Positions 49,881-61,656 are shown, counted from the first letter of the stretch. The stretch: 64,000 bases of DNA from Monoplex corrugatus (GCA_030674185.1 CM060306.1:40793483-40857482); one strand, 5' to 3'. The notes: generated from the sequence alone by a model not told the origin. Made by a program: numbers and translations.

Positions 49881-50190
49881 ATGTGTATGAGGTTCTGCCT
49901 AGTATCTGCCAATTAATGAATCATCTCTTGTACGCAGCCATACATGAACATTTGATATGAAGACCAGCTCTGTGTCTCTGGTACATCCGTCCACAACACA
50001 AAACTTGAGACAAAAAGAAACAAACAAACAAAAATGAAAATAAAAGAAATGAAGAATGAAATGATTTGAAATAAACATAATCAACCAGAATGAAATAATT
50101 TGAAATAAACATAATCATCCACAATTGTTGCGAATATCTGAGCGTAATAGAAATGAAAACAAAAGGTTCACAATAGTAAGCAATAGATAC

Positions 50191-50257
50191 ACACAGAGCT
50201 AGATCTACATGTGTGTATAAACACAGAGCTAGATCTACATGTGTGTATAAACACAGA
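50191..50257. repeat. 30-bp tandem repeat, 2.2 copies
   Basis: Identical units ACACAGAGCTAGATCTACAT plus GTGTGTATAA at 50191-50220 and 50221-50250, then a partial third copy. Confidence 0.95.
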
Positions 50258-50600
50258 TCAGTTGAAGCAGACCTGCAAACATGCACTTAGTGTAAAGGAC
50301 AGAGACATTAACTTAGTGATTGACTACCTAGTTATGACAAGACTAAATTTACTCCATGCAAGTTTCTTTAAAGTTGTGGGTTAATTTTCGTCTATGCGGT
50401 ACACTATGCAATTTTCACTATGTCAGCATCTTGGGTGAATTTTCACCCACTATCATGATATAAGCAGGCATGGATGAATAATCACCCAGGGTGTACAGCA
50501 GATGAAGGTTCATCAGTGAGAAGCATAGATGAAATTTTTATCACAGAGTATGGCATGCAAAAATTCACACAATATATTGCAAAGGTTAAAAATGGGATTC

Positions 50601-50663
50601 ACGCACATACACACACGTACACACACAACACACACACACACACACACACACCACACACACACA

Positions 50664-50694
<31 letters not shown>

Positions 50695-50699
50695 CACCA

Positions 50700-50739
<40 letters not shown>

Positions 50740-50754
50740 CACACACACACACAA
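50601..50754. repeat. (CA)n microsatellite, interrupted
   Basis: About 150 bases of CA with CC, AA and TA interruptions. Confidence 0.96.
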
Positions 50755-51508
50755 AAGCAAACTTAACTTGTGTTGCAGTAGCCAAAGCATCAGGCCTTCT
50801 CTTAATCAAATTCAATAAACTGTTGTGTCCAAATCATTAACCACTAGGCCATCACAGCTTCAAATCACAGTAGGGTTAGGGTTGTAATGCCTCTAATCAG
50901 GGACAGGGAAGATAAAACAATGATGGAGAGGACAGGGACACCACCCTCATAATGCTGGCCCCAAGTGAAGTTGTAGTCTTAACATCTTGCTCCCCAATCT
51001 GCTCAGGTTATTAGAAAACACATTTTACTCTATTTTTTTCAAAAGTATTTGTACACTAATGTTTTGGTTTGGTTTGGCTTGTTGTCACATAAACTATTGT
51101 TTTGAAGTTTGAGAATATTGAATCAGCTTGTCTTCTCCTGTTTTTCATGTCATCTTCAGATGAGATTGTTGGATTGCCATACACTGTGGAATAGTAGTAT
51201 AATGTTAATACTAGTATAAATGGTCTTGAATTGTTTGTGGAACAGCATCTGTATAATGTTAGCACTACTATAAGTATCAAGGGTGTGCAACAGCAACAGT
51301 GACCCATCTGAAGATAAATGAACTAAGCATGAACTAAACATATAGAAGCCTTGTTATTCTCTCACTCATTTACTCACACATGCACAGTATGAGAAAAAGA
51401 AAGGCTACCCAACAAAACAGCAGCAACTAAAATGAATTCTGACAAGAATGTGTACTAAGAGCTGTGATATTCTTTGATTCATTTTCAGACACTAAGTAAA
51501 GACCAAAT

Positions 51509-51725
51509 ATGGCTGCCATTGGAGAAACGAAACCACGTACCCTGAGTTCCTTTCGGGCCAAACGCACAGAAGCTAGGCCTCGGAACAGCCTTTTTGGTAC
51601 TGCGCTGGAAAATGTCAGCAAGTCTGAACTTGAAGGGATCAATCCATGTGAAGCCAACAAGATTGGAGTGAAGCCGGCCACAGAACGCTATCCCATTCCA
51701 GAACAGCTCCAAGGCCATTTGTCAG
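51509..51725 (+). CDS. CIMIP4: CIMIP4-like exon 2 (first coding)
   Basis: Exon opens at 51489 after TTTTCAG. ATG at 51509 has A at -3 (AATATGG context). It encodes ETKPRTLSSFRAKRTEARPR, LFGTALENVSKSELEGI and ERYPIPEQLQGHLS, and ends in phase 1 at TCAG|GTACC. Confidence 0.85.
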
Positions 51726-54700
51726 GTACCAGATAGCTTCAAGATGCACTGTTTTTTCTTTACAACAGAATAAATGCTTGAGATCAGAACAATATTTATC
51801 ATTCACTATTCAGAAACCAACAACATAGAAGTGAACAAAAGGTATGTTCAGAGATTTCTTGGTTGATTATATCAGTATGTGACTGGGAAAAAGTGTGAAG
51901 TGATAGCCCAGTGGTTAAAGTGCCTGTCAGGGAAGTGAGTGTCCCAAGTTTGATTCCCGGGTTGACAGAGATTTTCTTACACCTTTTCTGGACCTTGTGG
52001 TGGTGGTCAGTGTACCAGTCTCTCAAATAAGATAATAATCTGAGCTTCCATGTGTATGCAGCATACACTTTGTTCACATTGAAGAACTCATGGCAACAAA
52101 ATGAATTATGTTATATTGTTTTTACACATGATGGTGCATATATTGACTGCGCTTGAGCTTACTGAGGAAGTCTTCATAGCTTACCAGTTTCTTATTTTTA
52201 AAAGCACTACTATGCATTTAGTTTGTTATTATTTGATAAGTTGAGCCATTTTTGCATTTTTCCCAAGACCTTGCCAGCCCATAGATCGTCTATATAGGCA
52301 TATGGCTTATGCCATGATCATTTTGGATTTTCTCCATTACATGGCATCAGAGGCATTAGCGCATAAGTAATTTATTCCAAGTCCAGAGATGCTGTCTTGA
52401 GAAACTGAAGCTTCAGTTGCAAATCCTATAGCTCAATCTTAGCCAGTCTTTGTATGATCATATGTACAAATATGGAAATCTATTTTGTTAATATTATCAT
52501 ATTGTTTATATCACTGTGAACGTCTGTGTACACTTATGTGCATATATGTGCATGTATGTTCATGTTTTTGGTGCATGTGTCTGTGACAGCCAGACAGCCA
52601 GAGACAAACAACAATGTGTACTCACATTAATCTGTGTTGCTTGCAGGTCGAGAGATGGTTGACAAAGTCCGCAGTGACATTAGCAGTCAAAATCAGGCTG
52701 TTACTGATGCAAAAAAACAGCTTAAGGGAAAAGAAGAAAAGGCTTTATCATTCAGACCAGACTCTGAAGGAAAACCACAGGGCAAGGGCAAAGACCCAGT
52801 GTGGATGACAAAGCAAGACCTAGAGCATTCAGATGACATAAATATTGTGGGTCTCCATAAATCAGGCAGCTACAACCATGACAAGTATGGAAATAAGCCT
52901 CCCACTCATAACTACTCTCTCATTGGTGATGTTCTTACCAAAGGCAATGAATTTGGCCAGCAGCAAAAGTATGACCCCGATACTTCTTTGTTAGCCCTGA
53001 ATGAATCACAAAACAACAATCTAGGAGCCATCCGCTTAGGTTGGAACCCCAAAGTGTATCCTGACAAGGAAAGTCCTCTGAAGCCCAAAAGTGCTGTTTC
53101 ACTTCCTCCAAACATACGACACCAGTTTGGTAGTCGAGTGTGTGACTCTCTTCTCTCAGATAAAAAGAAAGTTGCAGAAACGCTAGAGAAGCAGAAGGAG
53201 GCAGAACGCTTAACCAAGGCTCCGCCAGGGATAGATACCAAAGATTATGCGGCCAAGGCATCCGGCAGCTACTTTGATGTGGGTCACGTCACTCGGTTCA
53301 ATGTTTTCCCAGGGCACTCCATGCTAGACATGAATAGCACCATGAAAGCCTCACACAATGATGTTGTATATCTGCGACGTGAACCTTTGACCAACGAGTA
53401 TCGTATCATCAAGGATGGCTATGGTAAGAGTCATTTATTCTGCTGTTTTTATACTTGTTATGCTGTGTGCTCATTGGTATGCTGTGTCTCTTTCTCTGAT
53501 TTTACATCTCAGCTTGTTTGATGTATTTATCTTCAACAAAGCACTGAATTAAGCATTTGTCATTCTTTTTATAACTTTCCTCTAGATTTTTGGAAGTTTA
53601 CAGTTAACATAGATTTTGAATAGTTTGATGCTGTGAATAATTATATTTGCTGCTTTTTTTTCTTGTAATGTTGTATAATAAAAGTTTCTGACAAAGAATT
53701 TAATTATAGTAGTAAATGTTCTGTTTGTATGTTGGTGAACATAACAACCATGTTTGTTGATTTAAAATTGGTATTCTTCCATTTGTACATCAGTAAACGA
53801 GATTTGATTTTTTTTATGCCTTATTTTAGATTGTTTAAGTTGTTTGTTTTTTTTTACTTTATTATTGTCACTGTCTCCCCTGTTGATTTGATTTTTTTAA
53901 ACGTAAGCACAGTTAAATGAAAATGTACTTGTTTTTATAATGATGTGTAAACAATGAAAAATAATTATGGTAATATTGTCTGATTTTTATTCTTATACAC
54001 ATCTGCTTCTGCGTGTTTTAGCTCTCTCTTTGCTAATTTCATAACCATAATTTTGGGAGTAAAGGCACTCTTCTGCTATAGAGGTGGGTAGGAGGGTTCA
54101 AGTGATATGATATTTTGAATTGATGTTTGCATTTTATGTATGTTGAATGGGTAAACTAAAACTAATCAATTGCATGTTTTCATATGCATATTTTGATGTG
54201 GTGTACTTCTTCCTATACAAATATTCTAAAGGCCAGGTCACACCATTGAAAAATATAACTTTCAATTCACTTCTGACAAACAACCACATAGATATGTTTA
54301 TCTTCAGTTTTATTATGTTAATGAAGATGACCAAGATGAAACTGAACACAGTACTGATCATTGCAAATATTGTCCAGTGTCTCACACTGTAAATGTCATA
54401 TTCACTGTTTTATTGACAACTTATTATCAGATGGTTGTAGTTATCAGTTTGCAGTAGCTGGTGCCAATTTTGTTATAAATTCCGATCTAAAGATCGCGTC
54501 TTACAAGATCTTCAGTATTATGGGCATCTTACAATTCAGTTATATTGTATCTATTGATTTTATTTATAAATAATTATTCATTTATGAAACTTATAATGAA
54601 ACTGCTGATCACTTTATTTATTTGTGAAACAGGGGGCCATTTTATCTTATGAAGTGCCTTGTTCTGAAATTATGGTATAAATCTGTGTGTATCAATTTTC

Positions 54701-56038
54701 ACTTTTCTAACAATCCTTTCCAAGTAGCTTATCTAATCTCAAATCCAGTTTCGGGCAAATTGCAATATATTCTCTGGTTTGATTTGGATTCTCAGCTTGC
54801 AGTAATTGATTTTGTTTCACCTTGAGGAATACAAGTGAATTTGACTAATGGTGTGTGGTAGTACTGTTACATGTTTTTTTTTCAATAGTCTCTTTTTTTT
54901 ACTATTCAGTTTGTGTATTTTTTGTTAAGTTAGATATCTATTTTCAGTGATAATTTTTTTTAATCACATGATTTAAAAAATGGCAACTACAATGATTTAC
55001 TGATCTTTTTGAGAAAAATCATTGTTGTTACTTTCTGAATGATATTTTTTTAATGATAACTATTTTCTGTGTGAAAAGCAAAAAAAAAAGTATATTACCA
55101 ACAGAGTTGCTTTATTGTTCGAAGCTGGATTGTGTGTAATCCTCCTTTTTTTTGCTTTTTTTCTTGTTTCCAGCCACATGGGCCGAACAGAACCTTGTGC
55201 GGGAGAAACTGAAAAAGCAGTGGGACGCACCTAAAACCTAAAACAGTGTGCTTTGTTCTGAATCTGCTGCTATAAATCCTTGGTGAACAATCGGTTTGCT
55301 TTATACATAGTGTGGGACTCAGCAGCTGTTATCTTCCTGTCACTATCAGTATTAGCTTTATTTGATATATTGGTTCATTTTGCTGTGTTATTGTGATATA
55401 TGTATATATGGTGATCTTTTTAATTTTAGTGCCTTTATTGCCTTCAGATCTAACATCCTCTGACAAAAACAAACAACAGACAAACAAACATACATAAAAG
55501 AAACATACAACTTTTGTTTCAGATGAACTAAAATCTGTTTGCCAAAAAAACAACTGTATTGAAAAATTTGTTGTTAGTTTCCTTGTCTCTGATCTGTGCC
55601 TCTATTTCTACATTGTTAATATACCTTTCAATATTAAATTTGTCGTTAATTTCCTTGTCTCTGATCTGTGCCTCTATTACTACATTGTTAATATACCTTT
55701 CAGTATTACATGAATACTGTATTCTTGATTTTTCTTTATCTTTTATATAAAGCATGTATATTTATTTGTCCTATATCTTCCGTTCAGCTGACACTGAAGT
55801 GCATTTTAAACTTATGCTGAATGATTAAGAATATTGAACATCTGATCTCTTTGTGTCAGTATTAAATATTTTCATGTTTTGTGTAATTGAGTTGTCCACA
55901 CAAAAAATCTATGCACAGTTCTTGTAAGATTCTATAGGAATCAAGTAGCTAATGTTGATACTTTTGTGCACTGACATGATTACAGTCAAACCTGGTGTTG
56001 TTTCTTGGTAAATTAATATATACAGCTACTAGGATGTT

Positions 56039-56095
<57 letters not shown>

Positions 56096-56099
56096 TGTG

Positions 56100-56188
<89 letters not shown>

Positions 56189-56486
56189 ATGCCCAGTGTA
56201 CACAATGAAGACTTTATCCACAAAAGCTCTATCTGTTACTGTTGTGCCTTCCTGATTGATGTTGGGAGGGATGTTGTCAGATTTACTGTGAATGTAACCA
56301 TAGTTGCACTGGAGCTGTCATCTGGTTTCATTGATTTTGTTCAGTAATGGTCAGAGGTATGATCAGAAGTAGGCCTATGGTCAGGGTGTATATAAAGGCT
56401 AAATAAAACTGCTGATTATTTTCCCCCAGGTCATTTATATGTGTATTGATAATTTTCTGCAATAGTTTAATGTGTGTGTGTGTGTG

Positions 56487-56517
<31 letters not shown>

Positions 56518-57342
56518 CATTCGTTCTTTGATTTAACGTCTGTTCACTATCAGTGATATTAGACGGGGGAAAAATGGAGGATGGGAGATGGGCGAGTTGG
56601 ATTGGGGGCAGAGGGGAGAATGAGTATGAGACATGAATAAGCGTGTAAATATAAAAATGGAACAAAATCTTAACACTAACAGTTAACATTAACAATGCGA
56701 AGGGAAAATTTAACGCTAAAGTACAAACTTATAAACTTAAAGCAATACATTAACAGGACTGTGAACCAATGATTCTGAAATTTTAACTGACAAAGATTGA
56801 TCTGAAGTTACTTCTTTAAAATTAGTTTCAGAATAGTTTTCTTGTGTAAACATTTTTGGTAAAAAGGAACGTAGCTTTTTGCAGTAAAATAAACAGTGAA
56901 ACAGTGTGAACTGTTCTCCACAAATACACTTGATATTTTTACAATATTTTGTTTTCAACGCGTTTAGCTGAATACGAAAATGAACAGCAACAATTGATCT
57001 CGAATGATATATGGAAGAATACTGCAATTTTTTACATACATTTTGAAAAGAACGTTTTATCATTTGTCGTGTCACACACTTTTCATTGAATTGTTCATGA
57101 AAACGAATCCATGAGGCTGATTCTAGCAAGCCGCAAGCTTCTTTTACGGAAGTTTTAATACGTAATTCTATAGTATTATCAGTGTTGTGTGCACCTTGCT
57201 TAGCTGCTGTGTCTACTACTTCGTTGCCGTGAAGACCAACGTGAGAAGGCACCCAGCATAAACTGATATATGTACCTTTTGTCCTTAAACGATGTATAAG
57301 ATGATTTGCCTCAGTAATTAAGTCAGGTCTTGTGTGTGTGTG

Positions 57343-57412
<70 letters not shown>

Positions 57413-57475
57413 TTTAACTGGATGATTCTTTTAGATAAACATGCAGGGCCATTTATTTAAGGAGAGATAATGATG

Positions 57476-57535
<60 letters not shown>

Positions 57536-60500
57536 AACTGGATGATTGTTTAAATTTTTTTAGATAAACATGCAGGGCCATTTATTCAAGGAGAGATAAT
57601 TCAAATGTGCAATGCTGATATTTATCATTATGAGGTACATGTTTTGGTGTTAAAGGGAAAGAAGAGACCTGGTTTTATTGTATTTCAAATCTTTTGCATT
57701 AGCCTTCATTACGTTTTGTAAGTAATAAAAGCAGTAGTTTTCAAACTTTTTATTACAGCAATTTAAATCAAAGTGACTGCCAATGTTCAAATATACAGGA
57801 ACCAGAAACACGCAAAAACACAAAAAAACAAGCACAAAGTTTTGACCAACTGGCCTTTGTCAAGCATACACAAAAGTCTACAGAGAATAAATATACAAAA
57901 TGTAGGGGCAGAAACAGCAGCGGGACTTCCATGTTTTGTTAAGCAGGAAAAATCTGCTGCTCAAACAAAATGTGTGCCTGTCTTGTTTTTGTATTGAATT
58001 TGTGTTTTCAATTCATTTATGTGTGTGCCTGTTAAATATGACTGCTTTAAACCATTTTCCATACATTTTTGTAAAAGCTTTGCAATGTGAGAACAGTCTT
58101 ACTGGAGTTTCAGGTCAGTTAAGGCTATAACCTAATGAAACCGATTAAAAAGTAGAAAGGAGGAAAAAAGGAAATTGAAAAACCAAGAGAAGTGGAGGTA
58201 TAGAGAATAAAAAGAAAAAAAGGAGAGAGAGAGAGAGAGTCTGTCTGCTGTTAAGACATTGCAAGTTTATGGACCCATGCATAATTAGGGAGATAGTTCA
58301 GTATGATATGCAGGATCTTTGCCCATGTTTCAGATAATAAAGTACACAAGCATGGAGATAGTTCTGCGTAGTATGCAGGATCTTTGCCCATATTTCAGAT
58401 AATAAAGTACACAAGCATGTGACCAAAAACTTCTAATGAACACTTGTGAGTGATCACAAGTACAACGTATTTCTGCCAGTTTTTGCAAGTATTTGCTCAA
58501 TACTGTAAGACCATCAGAACAAATAACAACCAATCAAAAGATAAATTCTTCCAGATTTTGCAGCAGTTAGGGTAGATGTTGAAAAGCACACATTTCAAAT
58601 GCCTGGTATATACAGTATGTAAATATATACCCTTATTGAATTAGGGAGTGGGAGAATTGGCATGGGGGAATTTTAAGTAAAGTGTGTATCCACCATGTAA
58701 CAACATAAATTTTATCATGAACATACTTTGTTATAAGGGATAATGATTAACCCTTTAACTCCTGCACCTATCCACCAACTGCAAAAATGTGTATCCACCA
58801 TGTAACAACATAAATTTTTCATGTACATACTTGTATAGGATAATATTAACCCTTTAACTCCTGCACCTATCCACCACTGCAAAATTTAACCCTTTGACAC
58901 CCTCACCATATCCACCAGATTTTTGAAAGAAGAGTGGTGGATAGGGTGAAGGAATCAAAGGCTTAAATTTTTGCTTTGCTAGCATGGTTGGCAAAGCAGG
59001 ATGCTAGGGGACAGGATGCAGGAGTCAAAGGGTTAAATTAAGCAATAATGCACTGATATAAGGATCATTAATGCACAGACTTAGATATACACTTAATAAT
59101 TAATCAGCATTTTACTTTCTTCTCTCTTTATACCACCTTCTCATATTTTGGATAAAAACTAAATAAAAAAAAGAAAAGAAATACTTATGTGTGCTCTGTT
59201 TGTGAGTCAGATTGTTAGCTTCTATCCTGTACCCTCTGATATCCCCTCCTCTTTTGTATTTATATAGTTATGTACTATTTTTTACAAAATGAATTTGTGG
59301 CCAATTAGAGATTTGACCCATGATAGAAAAAAATACCGGGTCATAGTTATCATAAGCATTGCATAATTGCATTTTGTTAGGATAGTTTTGAGACTAAAAT
59401 AGCAACGCTTGATTTTTTTAGGCATAACTTTGTTAATGGGCTGATCAATACCATTTGCCTAATTCTATTCTATTTTCAGTTGAAGATTTTAGAAAGTATG
59501 CATGCAGTAAAGCTTAGTGGTGTGCACATACTTTTGATGTACTTTTGGTTGAAGAGAGACTGTGGATTGCAAATCTTCTCAACTGTATCATATTATTTTC
59601 AAAAAATGTCCCAGTTTGATTGATTAAAAAGCTAATAATTAGTAATTTGCAAGTGTGTGTGTATGTTTATGCTCTTTTGTTAGTTTCTTTCTCCTCCCCT
59701 CCCTCTTTCTCTTTCTCGCTTGAAATGGTATGGTACATGAACATAATTGATACACTAGAAAAATAAACTCGAGCATAATTTATACATGAGAAAAATAAAA
59801 TTTGTCTTGTCTGAACACACGTGAATCATGATTTTTTTTCAGACATACAATATTTATGAGCTAGTCCACAATGCCATTAAAAATTTATCAATCCAGCCCC
59901 ACATGGCAAACACCAACTATGTTTTTTTCTGTCATACTCTGTCGTTCTTAATTTTGAAACAGTACATGCAGAGCATAGATTCAATGATTACACAAGAAAA
60001 AAATACTTTGTCTTGTCTGAACACACGTGAATCATGATTTTTTTTTCAGACATACAATATTTATGAGCTAGTCCACAATGCCATTAATCTACCCAGCCCC
60101 ACATAGCAAACACCAACTCTACTTTTATTTCTGTCATACCCTGTCATTCTTAATTTTGAAACAATACATGCAGAGCATAGATTCAATGATTTTATTCATT
60201 AAACACAATACTGCACTTAATATTCACAAATCTTTTCACACAGTATGCTCTTCTCATGAAGTGTGTGTATGTGAATGTTTGTGTGCGTGCATAATTGTGT
60301 GTTCTGACATTTGCAGTTCTTAATTTGTTATTTGTTGTTTATTTGAGACTGGATGACCAAATATCATATTTTGTAACCTAGTGTACTGAGTACATAGTTT
60401 TGTATAAGTTGCCTGTGATCATGCAATCTCTGAATGGCACTTTGGGTTCTTTTAGTCAATTTAGATATGAATACGTATGAATACTAAGTACATGCAGTAG

Positions 60501-61044
60501 TTTTAGTGGTAATGTTAGTACTACTTAAAATAACATCAAGTCTTGCTTGGAGGTCAAGTGAAGATCGAATTGTTCCAGTATGCATTCTTAAGTGGACACT
60601 AACATACATACACAGTGTATATGTGGTATGTCATTTATTTCTTGTTATTGTTGGTAGTAGTGGTGGTATTATCGTCTGTTGATTTTTTTCTGTTTATTTT
60701 TGTCAGTGATTTGGAGAGAGCAGTTCTTGTTGAGAAAACGCATGGAGGAACAGTGGGAACATTTCTTCCGGTTGCAACCCAAAGTTTCTGCTAACTGGGA
60801 TCGTAGCCAGACACGACCAGCAGCAGCATCAAAACCTCAGCCAACACTTCCCAAGATAAAACCAAAGGCCAGACCCAAACCCAAAGCTAAATCACAGGCT
60901 GCAGCAAATCAGGAGCCGGTATTTGAGGAAGTGGTGTTTAAAACTCCCCCATTGACTCCCCCACCTAAAGCCCCCTCTCCAGCAAAACTGCCTGAGACTT
61001 TCGAGAGAGATGACGACTTCTGGGCTTTATATGATCGAAAGTAA
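51509..61044 (+). CDS. CIMIP4: CIMIP4/TEX33-like ciliary microtubule inner protein, with alternative terminal exons
   Basis: Coding exons are 51509-51725, 52647-53423, then either 55174-55241 (short form) or 60707-61044 (long form). The protein begins MAAIGETKPRTLSSFRAKR. Its central part PPNIRHQFGSRVCDSLLSDK, followed by SYFDVGHVTRFNVFPGHS and MKASHNDVVY, fits the NIRH.FGS.V.D.L.S ... Y.D.GY..R.N.F.G .. MKASY pattern I recall for vertebrate TEX33/CIMIP4. Members of that family are ciliary/sperm microtubule inner proteins. No signal peptide or membrane segment; Lys/Asn/Pro-rich and short-helical, as expected for such binders. Phases: 1 at each exon end, so both terminal exons join correctly. 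The ATG follows an AG acceptor (51488) and a short UTR. Other microtubule inner protein families are possible. Confidence 0.65.
51726..52646. other. CIMIP4-like intron 2
   Basis: Holds a plus-strand SINE (51897-52106). Otherwise AT-rich. Confidence 0.6.
51897..52106 (+). mobile_element. tRNA-derived SINE
   Basis: A-box region TGATAGCCCAGTGGTTAAAG at 51901-51920 and B box AGTTTGATTCCCGG at 51947-51960, correctly spaced. The body ends GAAGAACTCATGGCAACAAA at 52081-52100, which matches the core seen at 61431-61450. Confidence 0.75.
52647..53423 (+). CDS. CIMIP4: CIMIP4-like exon 3 (core of the protein)
   Basis: Opens after CTTGCAG with G-R-E-M-V-D-K-V and ends YRIIKDGY in phase 1 at TATG|GTAAGA. 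It holds the NIRHQFGS block (codons near 53113-53136), a Lys/Glu-rich helix (KKVAETLEKQKEAERL) and the YFDVGHVTRFNVFPG block. Confidence 0.9.
53424..55173. other. CIMIP4-like intron 3: T-rich, no element recognised
   Basis: Very T-rich on the plus strand, with no named element and no coding-like frame. Confidence 0.5.
55174..55241 (+). CDS. CIMIP4: CIMIP4-like terminal exon A (short isoform)
   Basis: Acceptor TTTCCAG|CCACATGG. In phase it reads A-T-W-A-E-Q-N-L-V-R-E-K-L-K-K-Q-W-D-A-P-K-T and stops at 55239-55241. It shares the W.EQ.L.R.....QW pattern with exon B. Confidence 0.85.
55567..55710. repeat. 72-bp tandem duplication
   Basis: Two near-identical units with CCTTGTCTCTGATCTGTGCC at about 55581 and 55653, each ending in CTTTCA.TATTA. 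Within the inferred 3' UTR. Confidence 0.92.
56045..56188. repeat. (TG)n microsatellite, interrupted
   Basis: About 140 bases of TG with GG, TATG and TTTG interruptions. Confidence 0.97.
56402..56407 (+). other. Poly(A) signal candidate for the short isoform
   Basis: AATAAA 1.16 kb after the exon A stop. The TG array at 56045-56188 would lie within the 3' UTR. Confidence 0.35.
56471..56517. repeat. (TG)n microsatellite at LINE 3' end
   Basis: TG with one TTG interruption, directly abutting the AATGAACAC tail (minus strand) of the RNase H LINE. Confidence 0.96.
56518..57336 (-). mobile_element. 5'-truncated LINE with RNase H domain
   Basis: Minus strand reads TYISLCWVPSHVGLHGNEVV then DTAAK, the W.P.H.G..GNE..D..A end of a LINE-encoded RNase H. 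Further on come RIQLNALKTKYCKN and a CICGEQ...FHCLFYC Cys/His motif, the usual C-terminus of I/Nimb-type LINEs. The frame is open from 57336 to 56737. The 3' part ends with the CGTCTAATATCACT..AGTGAACAGACG hairpin and GTTAAATC near 56525-56570. TG arrays touch both ends (56471-56517 and 57331-57409). Confidence 0.85.
57331..57605. repeat. (TG)n plus 70-bp flank, duplicated
   Basis: TG at 57331-57409 then TTTAACTGGATGATT ... AACATGCAGGGCCATTTATT; TG again at 57475-57532 followed by the same flank to 57605. Confidence 0.92.
58289..58418. repeat. 65-bp tandem duplication
   Basis: Units start GGAGATAGTTC at 58289 and 58354 and share TGCAGGATCTTTGCCCAT and CAGATAATAAAGTACACAAG. Confidence 0.95.
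58747..59036. mobile_element. TTAA-flanked MITE (143 bp) with two extra tandem left ends
   Basis: TTAA at 58886-58889 and 59033-59036 flank an element with ends CCCTTTGACACCC and the complement of GGAGTCAAAGGG. It carries an internal hairpin (TATCCACCA / TGGTGGATA) and the AGCATGGTTGGCAAAGCAGG block shared with 18031-18154. Just left, TTAACCCTTTAACTCCTGCA occurs at 58747 and 58846, a 99-bp tandem duplication that also copies GTGTATCCACCATGTAACAA. Confidence 0.7.
59801..60200. repeat. 206-bp tandem duplication
   Basis: TTTGTCTTGTCTGAACACAC starts copies at about 59801 and 60007. Both continue through GAGCTAGTCCACAATGCCAT and GCAGAGCATAGATTCAATGA. Confidence 0.95.
60707..61044 (+). CDS. CIMIP4: CIMIP4-like terminal exon B (long isoform)
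   Basis: Acceptor TTTGTCAG|TGATTTGG in the same phase as exon A. It starts V-I-W-R-E-Q-F-L-L-R-K-R-M-E-E-Q-W-E-H, homologous to exon A. It then adds a Lys/Pro-rich tail (KIKPKARPKPKAKS, TPPLTPPPKAPSPAKLP) and ends DDDFWALYDRK, stop at 61042-61044. The tail looks disordered and basic. AATAAA follows at 61248-61253. Confidence 0.8.
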
Positions 61045-61247
61045 CCCATGCTTTCACAACGAGTTGACAAGATTAACGACGACAGCTATTTATAGATTGG
61101 AAAAAAGTAAACTTTACAACTGCTTACTGTATTGCTGATGACCTACTTCTATGTATAGCATCACTGAAAAGACAGCCAGTGGAATGCTTAAGTTGTTGTT
61201 GTTGCCCAGTTTAGACTGAAATATGAAACGCAAGTATTAAACAATTA

Positions 61248-61253
61248 AATAAA
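61248..61253 (+). other. Poly(A) signal candidate for the long isoform
   Basis: AATAAA 204 bases after the stop of terminal exon B, at the left edge of a SINE. Confidence 0.5.
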
Positions 61254-61254
61254 C

Positions 61255-61495
61255 CGTTGGTTAGAGCATCTGACTGAGAAGCAAAAGGGTTCAATCCCCA
61301 GTTGGACAAGGATTTTCTTCCCCCTCCCCCTTCTACTGCCTTTGAAAGGTCGTCTTGAGCGCTTGGCCTATTTGTAGTCTTTGGTGAGATAACCGAGGTC
61401 CTGCATATTGCACTGATCCACGTAAAACATGAAAGACCCCATGGCAATGATTGATTTGTAGCTGGTAAAGTTTTGTAGAAAAGCCCACTTTTCAA
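61255..61495 (+). mobile_element. tRNA-derived SINE
   Basis: A box GTTGGTTAGAGCATCTGACT (61256-61275) and B box GGGTTCAATCCCC (61288-61300). The body contains GAGATAACCGAGGTCCTGCA and ends GAAAGACCCCATGGCAATG at 61431-61449, the same core as in 51897-52106. (AC)n follows. Confidence 0.8.
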
Positions 61496-61496
61496 A

Positions 61497-61538
61497 ACAC
61501 AATACACACACACACAACACACACACACAACACACACA

Positions 61539-61569
<31 letters not shown>

Positions 61570-61573
61570 GAGA

Positions 61574-61641
<68 letters not shown>
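61497..61641. repeat. (AC)n microsatellite, interrupted
   Basis: AC array with AA, GC and GAGACTC interruptions, squeezed between the SINE and LINE copy 2. Confidence 0.97.
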
Positions 61642-61644
<3 letters not shown>

Positions 61645-61656
61645 GTATATATATAT

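Larger units (their letters stand above)
46939..51488. other. Intron 1 of CIMIP4-like gene
   Basis: About 4.5 kb. (TG)n at 49718-49880 with a GTATCTG-type repeat, a 30-bp duplication at 50191-50250 and (CA)n at 50601-50754. The minus-strand frame at 48230-48487 (basic, K/R/E-rich) resembles nothing I know. Otherwise AT-rich. Confidence 0.5.

Noticed and set aside
50191..50257. CRISPR-like regular repeats
   Set aside because: Adjacent 30-bp units without spacers in an animal intron; a simple tandem duplication.
61256..61300. tRNA gene
   Set aside because: A and B boxes are present, but the acceptor stem does not close and a SINE body follows. It is a tRNA-derived SINE head, as are those at 51901 and 37260.
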